Shown: piece by piece, positions 21,901 to 30,900 of the stretch | How positions within the stretch are numbered: the stretch's first letter is position 1 | Layout: each line of letters opens with the position of its first letter | Made by a program: the position numbers and the translations under genes | Notes under the pieces: model-generated | What the model saw: the letters and a program-made list of their open reading frames with translations, nothing else | Databases searched by the model: none | Told to the model about the DNA's origin: nothing | Assembly: GCA_002633005.1 (NCBI GenBank) | Contig: NMRA01000356.1 | Location: forward strand, 385,095-423,778 | Source of the DNA: Phoronis australis | Lineage: Eukaryota; Phoronida; Phoronidae | Direction of reading: 5' to 3' | DNA length: 38,684 bases

Positions 21901-24900
21901 TAACCGAAAGTAAAACTCGAAACCATAATTTATCACACCTGAGGACCTATAATTTATCATGTCAGAACCAAAATTTAACACGTCAGGACTGAAAATTTAT
22001 CATGCCAGGACAGAAAATTTTCATACCAGCAGGCCACTATCCAACAATGACGATTGGCTGTGTCGCTGTAATACTCAGTCGTATTCAAGTCTTATGTGTC
22101 CTAAAGGCTAAGTGTACATTTGACTTCTATTGTAAAGCATGGAAGAGGCAATAGAAATTCAACCTTATTGTCACGATAACATGATTTTGTTGGTGAAGCA
22201 TTATGTACCTAGTTCCCACGTTATCTCTTTGAGGTATCATTGCTTGTGCATGGTCACATAGTCTCCTAACATGAAATTTTTCTGGCGTGATGTAAATTTT
22301 CGGTCCTGGTGTGTTTAATTTTGGTCCTGAAATGTTAATTTTTCGGTCCTGACATGATAAATTAAAGGTTCTGACATAATAAATGTTCGTCACTGATGTG
22401 ATAAATTTTGGTCTTGACTTGTTGTTTGGTCTTGCAGAGTTTAAATAATGTTTGGAATTGTTTTTAATTCTTGCATATTGAGTGAAAATTCTGGTTTTGA
22501 GGTATTTATTTTTGGTCCTCCATAGAAAATATGTGTGTGATTAAGATTTTGTGTGAGTATTGTTAGAGAATGCTAGGGTCACTGCTTTGGGGATAATTTT
22601 GTACCTGTATCAAATACCACAATTCATTTCTGTGTATATTGCAATAATCAGTATAATTTATATTTCAAGTGTCTCATTTGTTAAACTCAAGTCCAGCAAC
22701 TGTAAGAGGCAATACAGCATACAATTGGTGTTCAATATGACAAAAGTAATTTCTGCACACACATTGCTAATACCATGCTTTTGGCATCCTGTCATAATAA
22801 CGATAACATATCCTACGAAATAGCCTGCTCATTAATAGGTGAAACGGGTATCACCCGAACAGTGCAAGTTCTGCAATCTGTTGCAGGCCTCTACACCGGT
22901 TTGGCACCCATGTACCTGTCCGAGGTGGCTCCCAATAAGCTGCGGGGTGCCCTTGGGGTGGTCAACCAGCTGGCTGTTACCATTGCTCTACTCGTGTCGC
23001 AGGTGTGTGGACTGGACATGGTCTTGGGTACAGAGAGTGGCTGGCCAATCCTGTTAGGTGAGCAACTGGTCAAGAGAGTGTAGATAGTACAGACTGAGAT
23101 TATGGTGCGCTACTAGACTGCCTAGTATTGTGACCCACTTGTTTCTGGTTTCAGGACAATTGCTGAATTAGTACTGTCTTGGCACTTTTGTAATGAAGAA
23201 ATTCTCAGAATCATTGAATTGTACCATACTAGTTGCAAATAAAGTAGAAGCTGACTGAGAGCTTCCAGATACACCCTGCCATCTTGATCACTGTGATTTC
23301 CATTACTGTAACCAATGATGCGCGTGTGACGTTGTTTACACAAAGTAATTCATTTAGTATTTAAATTTGTTGGCAGTTAGTTCTTGGCATGGACTACTTA
23401 TGAGATGGGGAAAGAGACCAGAAAATTATAACTACTTACTGTACTCATTAGAGTTAATGCCTAGGGTGCTTCAATTGGGGAATATATGGAGTTATGAGGA
23501 GTGGGTTGTGGGCGCTTACCAGAACAACCAAGGGAGATACGTTGACAAGTGACTTAATTCAGTACACTATATGTTGTCTTATTTCCAGGTCTGACTGCTG
23601 TGCCTGCAATTATCCAACTGTTGACCTTGCCGTTCTGCCCAGAGAGTCCCCGCTACCTGCTTCTCACACTGGACAAGGAAGGCGAGGCAGTACAGGGTAA
23701 GATTGACCTTACACATATGTTCAATAGATCACATTGCTGCCTAGTGCAATGTGTGCTTTGACAATGGCCCTCTAGTCACGTTTTGTGGGTCGGGTTAATG
23801 AAAGTCAAAAATGGAATGGACTGATTCCTAGATTTGGAAACCGCTGCCGTCTGAAAGTTGAAGTAAACAAGATATTTCTAATGGTCTGGTTGCACTGACC
23901 AGATCTCATCTAAGCTTTGTGTGTCGAGCTATACACCTCTAACCACGCTAACAATTGAAGGAAAATTTTTCTTGATGCTGATTTTCATTGAGAGATTTAA
24001 CAAATTAAGTATGATTCCCCCTTGTCTGTCTTATTGTGTCCCAAATTTCAGAGCATTTCTGGTCCTGTAAAGATGCCTTTGTGTGTTTAACTGTCTCATC
24101 GATATTTTAGCTCTTATGAAACTACGAGGTGCCTCTGACGTGCAAGATGACTTAAATGAAATGAAGAAAGAGCAAAAAGATAAAGACTCAGAAAACAAGG
24201 TTTGTTGAAATCAAACTATTGTAACATACTGTAACTCTCAAAGCAAGGTGTATCTATTGTGTCTGGGCTTTTGTCCACGCCCGGTGTAGCCTGCACTTTT
24301 GAAAATGCATATTTTTGTGTTGTGTATCACCCAGTCAACATGTAGGTTTATTTTCTCAATTTAAACACCTCAAAAATCCCTAGTTGGTTCTGCGCTTACT
24401 GACTTAACAACACCTGCCAGAGTCAATTTCAGCCAAAGTCTGTTTTTTGAAGAGTTGCAAGTGAGAAGGGTTTGAAATGTCATGATTTGCCAAGCAGTCA
24501 GTCAGAAAATCCCGCCATCGTTTTTACTCCTCTCAAGTGGACTCCCACAGGAAACTAGGGCGCAAGCTCCTTGCATAGATAACAGTATTTAGGCGTATCT
24601 ATTGTATCTATTACTCACTTTGTTTTTCTTTCTTGTAATAAAGATTGTGGTAAACATTTATCGGTAACCGGCTGACGGGTACCCAAGTTACGATATCGGG
24701 GCGACCTGTATTGTTATATCGAACAAAGACGCAACAAAGGAAAACAATGGTAGAGTCCCACAGATGTTAACTATGCGACGCGCTTACGCCCCCCCCCGCA
24801 TGGATCTATAGCAAGTTAAATTATTATGTACCAATCTCCTTGAGTGTAAAAATCAGGAACTTTCCACTATCACGATCTAATCTAGAGTTATGCTCGATTA

Positions 24901-27900
24901 AACTTGTCAAGTACGCCTTTTGTGTCGGTACACAATACTGCGGTTAAGCTGGTCAGGGCTTCACAGTCACACAAAGGAATCAACAGGCAAAAGTTAAGTC
25001 TAATTTCTTTTAAAGTCGACCGTTTTTCTCCATTCGAAGTTTTTTGATCAAAGTATTTCATACAAAACACATCTGCTTCATGACATTTCTTTAAAGCTGT
25101 TTGCAAATAATATTTATGTTCAAAGTATGTCTCGGAAATGATAGGTGCATCGCAACTCTGTTTCCAGAATTTTTAAATATCGGTTAGCATCAGGTGAGCC
25201 GTTTACAACATAATTGCTGGATTCCTTGAGCATCAGATGAAAGCTGACAATAAGAGAGCAGGACTATGTAAACATTGGTTTGGCTCTGTCAAACTGATAA
25301 CGACAAGGCTGTATCCCGACTGTCCGACCAGGCAGTTGGGATACTCATTCCACAGCACTGGTGCGTAACTCAATAGCTTGCAAAATCCATACATCATTTG
25401 GCATGAGTTTTCTTTTCTAGAAAGTTTTTAAAAAAACAGAAACCAGAACCAACTGTTTTCTTTTAGCCTTATGTGTATTTTTTGAAAATGATATAGTTAT
25501 TCAGCAGCATGTTAGTTTCAAGTATACTAAGAACTTTTGTGGTACCGTCATGTCCTGAACAAATCCACTACAACAAGAACACTTTGTTTATCCTCCTTCA
25601 CTCTTATCAGGCTTCTATTGTGAGTCAGCATACGTGTATAATTGGCTGATAAGCCACCTATGGAACTACTTTTGGCTGAATGGATGGCCAAGCCATGAAA
25701 TGCCAATTAGCCAAAACAAGTTAAATAATGCTGCATGGAAAAGTTAATACCTCCAGGGCAATTTTGAGAGAGTGGGCATCTTCTGCTAGTCTTTCGCCTA
25801 AAGCGTTTTAAAAAACTTGGTTTACTGATCTCTGATTTTCGGGATTATGTAAAAATTAAATTCAAATTTCAACGTTTTCATTTCCGCCATCCTGGTTATG
25901 GAAACGAGCAGAAATTGGCAACAATCTGTATGAGCAACAAAAAATACCTTGCAGCATCACCTAGCCATGGTGTAAAGCTGTATACTAACTATACAGCTTT
26001 TCGCCGATGTGGGTAAAAACCTAACCAAAAATGTGACACAAAATTAGTGTCAATAAAAACTACACTCTTCCTCGAGTAAACTAAATTATTTAACGCAGTG
26101 ATAGAAAAATTGGCGTTCTACCGTTATTTTGCTGCTGAAATTGTGGTCCAATCTTTTGCTTGGCTTTCGGCGCCATGAAATATTGCGTCACCTATTGGCC
26201 AGTTTCTTTTTGACTGATGACAATGACTGAGCACAATGAAGTTAAACAACGTCGTTTTAGAGCTCGTAATAGCTATAATAAACGTATCCATGTGTTCCAG
26301 AATCTCTATAACACACCGAGTAGGTCTACATTTAATACTAGCCTAACTTGGGTTCTATATTTTTGTATTCGTTTGCGTTGAATGAAAGTAATTGTGAGGG
26401 TTGCTGTGTTCCAAAATCTCTTATCCTGGGCCGATTTGAAAAATTCAAAGTTCTAAAGTTGTGCCAATATTGTTTTCGCTCTTTTCAAATATTATAGTCA
26501 AAACTATGTAAAACGCTCTCCATAAAAAGTACGGTCATGTAGGCTAGATTTTAATCAGCTGATCAGCGTATCTGCATGAGGGAAGCCAATTATCCTCGCT
26601 CCTGAGTAGCTAGGCGTGACCCCTTTGATGGTGAGCTGAATGCGACACAGCCAAGGTGGATAAATATGGTCTAGTTCAATCTGTCAAACCCCACAGTTTT
26701 CTCAGATCAGTGGGGTTTGACGTTATCTCGTTTAGTGGGAATGTTTATGGCATGTTGTTACTTATTTATTAACTTTGTTTATTGAGATTTTTCAGAATTA
26801 GAGATGCATGAAACTGATCACACATGGAAATTAATGATCAGCAAATGTAATTAGATTATAATTCCATGTTTTCCCTGAAGGTGTCGCTGGCCAAGTTACT
26901 GTGTAGCAGTTCACTCCGTCTACCACTTGCCATTGGTATCTTTATGCATCTGTCTCAGCAATTTGGCGGCATTAATGCGGTAAGTTACAATGACCATGTA
27001 TTCCCTTAGAAATGTCACTTATTGAATCTGTTGTACACACCCCAGTTTACAATGACCATGTATTCCTTTAGAAATGTCACTTATTGAATCTGTTGTACAC
27101 ACCCCAGTTTACAATGACCATGTATTCCCTTAGAAATGTCACTTATTGAATCTGTTGTACACACCCCAGTTTACAATGACCATGTATTCCCTTAGAAATG
27201 TCACTTATTGAATCTGTTGTACACACCCCAGTTTGCTAGTTTGTGAATTAAGCACTGTTTGATGTTATGATAAAAATTGTTCAATTTTGAACAAAATATT
27301 GCCAGAATTATCATTTTGTTACATTGCTACTGATACAAAAATTTGCACCAAATGTTTCTTGATGACAGCTGTACTGCGCATCCGTGCAATCATAAAATTT
27401 CTTGAAAAGCCATTTTTGTTTGGAAATTTGACAAAATGAAATTTCACTTGCCCGCCATTGAATTTTTTACTGACATCAAGAATTTAAGAATGTTAACGTG
27501 ATCGTTACAAAGTGCTTTTTTCTCTGTAGTCACTTATGACTGCTGCTTCCTTTTCGAATAAACTATTTACACATTAGAAACACAGCCGGTGTCAGAGTAC
27601 CTTGTATGTTATCAATAGATACAAACACAGCCCGTGTCAGAGTACCTTATACGTAATCAATAGATACAAACACAGCCCGTGTCAGAGTACCTTGTATGTA
27701 ATCAATAGATACAAACACAGCCCGTGTCAGAGTACCTTATATGTTATCAATAGATACAAACACAGCCCGTGTCAGAGTACCTTGTATGTAATCAATAGAT
27801 ACAAACACAGCCCGTGTCAGAGTACCTTGTATGTTATCAATAGATACAAACACAGCCGCTGCAGACAACCCATGGCATTATTGTTAACTTCAAATTTAAT

Positions 27901-30900
27901 TTACTTTTCTTACAGATTTCATACAGAACTTATTCATACACTGTATGATCGTTAGAGTCGCATGTTGTTTCAGGTGTTTTACTACTCAACCCCATTGTTT
28001 GAGTCAGCTAGTCTGTCCATACAGACGGCCACCTATGCCACCCTTGGAGTGGGTGCCATTATGGTACTAATGACCCTGGTCTCTATCCCACTTATGGACT
28101 ACGCTGGACGCCGCACACTTCATTTAATCGGTCTATGTGGTCAGTTGGTCTGCTCAGTCCTCATTGTGCTCACACTCTCCCTCATGGTACGTGTTGGTTG
28201 TAGTTAAGTTGTTGAATAAAATTATGAACGGTAAATATGTTTAGTGCAACGTACACACTCCGTGTGCACAAGTAGCGTCACTGTTGTTGGGCTCCGACAT
28301 GTACGTCTATAGTGAGTCTTGATTCACTTTGACTTTGCCTTTGTCAGATGAAATTATTTAACTTTTAAATTGAGGTGAGTTCAATAAAGTTTTCCAGGAT
28401 TGTAGCATAGTGCAGCTCATTGGCAATATATTGTCTGTGTCGAGCCATCAGATATTTTTCTTATCATGGTTTTCAGTTAGAGATTATTGGGACTCCCTAA
28501 GTAGATACAGCCTTGCTTTAAAATTCCAATTAGGAAGAGACAGAATGAATTAATTTAGAATGAATAAAATTTGCGTGTTTTGGGCAAAAATTTTCATGCC
28601 TGGAAATAACAACTATCCCCTTAAAAACAATTTTTAAATAAAAACGCAGCTCACTTGACTAGACGTCCAGCCATTACTTTTGTGCACTTGCCCTTATTAT
28701 TTCAAAAGTGCAAACAGCTTATTATTTAAAATGACTTATTCTTATTAAAATGACATAGGCAAAAAATTGAATTTCGGACCTCAAAAGCGAGGCCCTCTAT
28801 ATTAACATAGGGGGCCTCGCTTTTGAGGCCTGAAATTCAATTTTTTGCCTATGTCATTTTAATACGAATAAGTCATTGTAAATAATAAGCTGTTTAGCAA
28901 TAAATTTGGCATAAGTCAGGTGTGCATAAATGTTACAGTCTAATTAGAACCAGATTGTACTAGTTTTACTATATTAGATTTCATGGGTTAACACCTTGTA
29001 ATTTAGAAAATGTTGGAAGAAACGAGACTAGTAATAATGCAACAAAGGTAGGGAGATATGTGAATTTGTCATACATGTTTATTAAAAGATTCTGTCTTTG
29101 CTTGAAATGAGGAAGAACAGTTGTATGTCGGCGTCGTGTCTAATTGTTATTACAGCCTAGTCTCATATGTCTGCTTTCAGCACAAGGTGGAGTGGTTCTC
29201 TTATGTTAGTGTCACCAGCGCTCTTATCTACGTCACGTTCTTTGCCATTGGCCCAGGTACATGTTATATTAAAACTAATTTAATAACTTAATTGTCCATA
29301 CTCAGAAATTCATGTTGTGTTTTTTGGCTGTTCTTTCACTGTCTAAAACATGGGACTGGGTCATGGATGCTACTGGTCTGTTGGTTTTGTATTGTAGTCA
29401 TATACAGGGTGTCTCAACTTCAAATGACTACTGCGCTGTTTATTGACATAGGAACATATTGGATATGTTTAACTTCATGAATAGGCAATAAAAATGAACT
29501 TTAGTGTTTAAACCAAAATATCTGCTGTTTTTTCTAGTGACATTGCATGATAACTTTTGATTCTCCAAAACGGAGTCGTTTGTTTGCTATTCTGGTGCAT
29601 ACAGAGTACGTGATGGTTCACGCACCTTCACACCAGGGTGTAACCATATAGTAGGCCTGGATGCAGACTCTGCTCCGTCCAGTCCTGGTATTTTACTGAA
29701 GTGTGATTAAATGTTTGGGACACCCTGTATTTACAGGGTTGTACTTTTGATGAAATCTCCTTTTTGTTTTGTGAATGCTACCTTCATAGGACAGGCGTCA
29801 CTGATATGATATACATTTGGAGGACTGTTTTATTTTACCAAATTTGAACTTTTCATTGAAAAGGCATGTAATCTCAGGACAGACATAAAGCATTTAAGGA
29901 CACACGTAGGAATGCATTTTATTTAACATTCTTTTATTATTATTAATTCACTAGCACTTTACCTTTCTCAGGTTCCATTCCCTGGTTGATTGTGAGTGAG
30001 CTGTTTGCCCAGGGTGCCAGATCATCTGCTGTGGCTATTTGTACTTTAATCAATTGGACTTGTAACTTCATTGTTGGGTTATCATACCCCCCACTACAGG
30101 TATACACCCTTATTGGCAGTTTATCAACTTTTATTAATAGATTGAAATCAGAGCTTACGAGTTCAATTGTAACAGGCAAGCAAGATGTCTTAATAGCAAA
30201 ATTCCAACCTAGGCTGCTGGGTACTTAGACTATGGGACCAAGGGGGGTCACTTTTTGTGAAAAAAGTTACTCTTTGGTCCGCTTTCGTTGACGGCACCTA
30301 TACATTAGAGATCCTTAAGTCCTGCTGGTATTTTGGTTAAAAAATCTAGACTAGCACTTAGCATAAACTTTGTGTGAATAGTACCCAAGATATAGTGATA
30401 ATTACTTTCCAGTGGATAGGTCCAACATGTCAATCAAGCTATTCTAGCCATTCAGGCCATGAGAAAAATGTAAACGCAGCTATCGTCCAAGATGTTAGCA
30501 CATAAACATTCCTTGCTAACTAAAGCCAAAACGTGTTTTTCGATGAGCTTGGTACGCTTATAGTTTTGGATCAATGATTTATAGATAAAGTACTGGCAGA
30601 GTATAAAGACTTGTCACGATCAGCTGACTATGCCTGGGAATATACACCAGAATAAACAAGCCAAACTAAGAGTGATTGAATAAATCCACCTGCCTCACTT
30701 GTCACAAATAATTTGTTTAGTATTAGAATCTGGTGTGAATTGGGTTTAATTTTGTGGAATACTTTTGGTCACAGTATATGTAATGTACAGAAACATACCT
30801 GGCCTACGAGACTTGTGTATTCTTATTCCCATGCATCGGACCATAACAATTGCCACCAATAAAACTTTTTGCTGTTGAATCATCTTCAGCTTTGCTATGG

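Noticed and set aside
22839-23057. Alternative frames over GLUT exon 5
   Set aside because: Shadows of the real exon; the transporter frame with family motifs is unambiguous.
27602-27955. 117-codon open frame with repeated 15-residue peptide
   Set aside because: It is produced by a 45-bp minisatellite in an intron; lack of stops follows from the period being a multiple of three.
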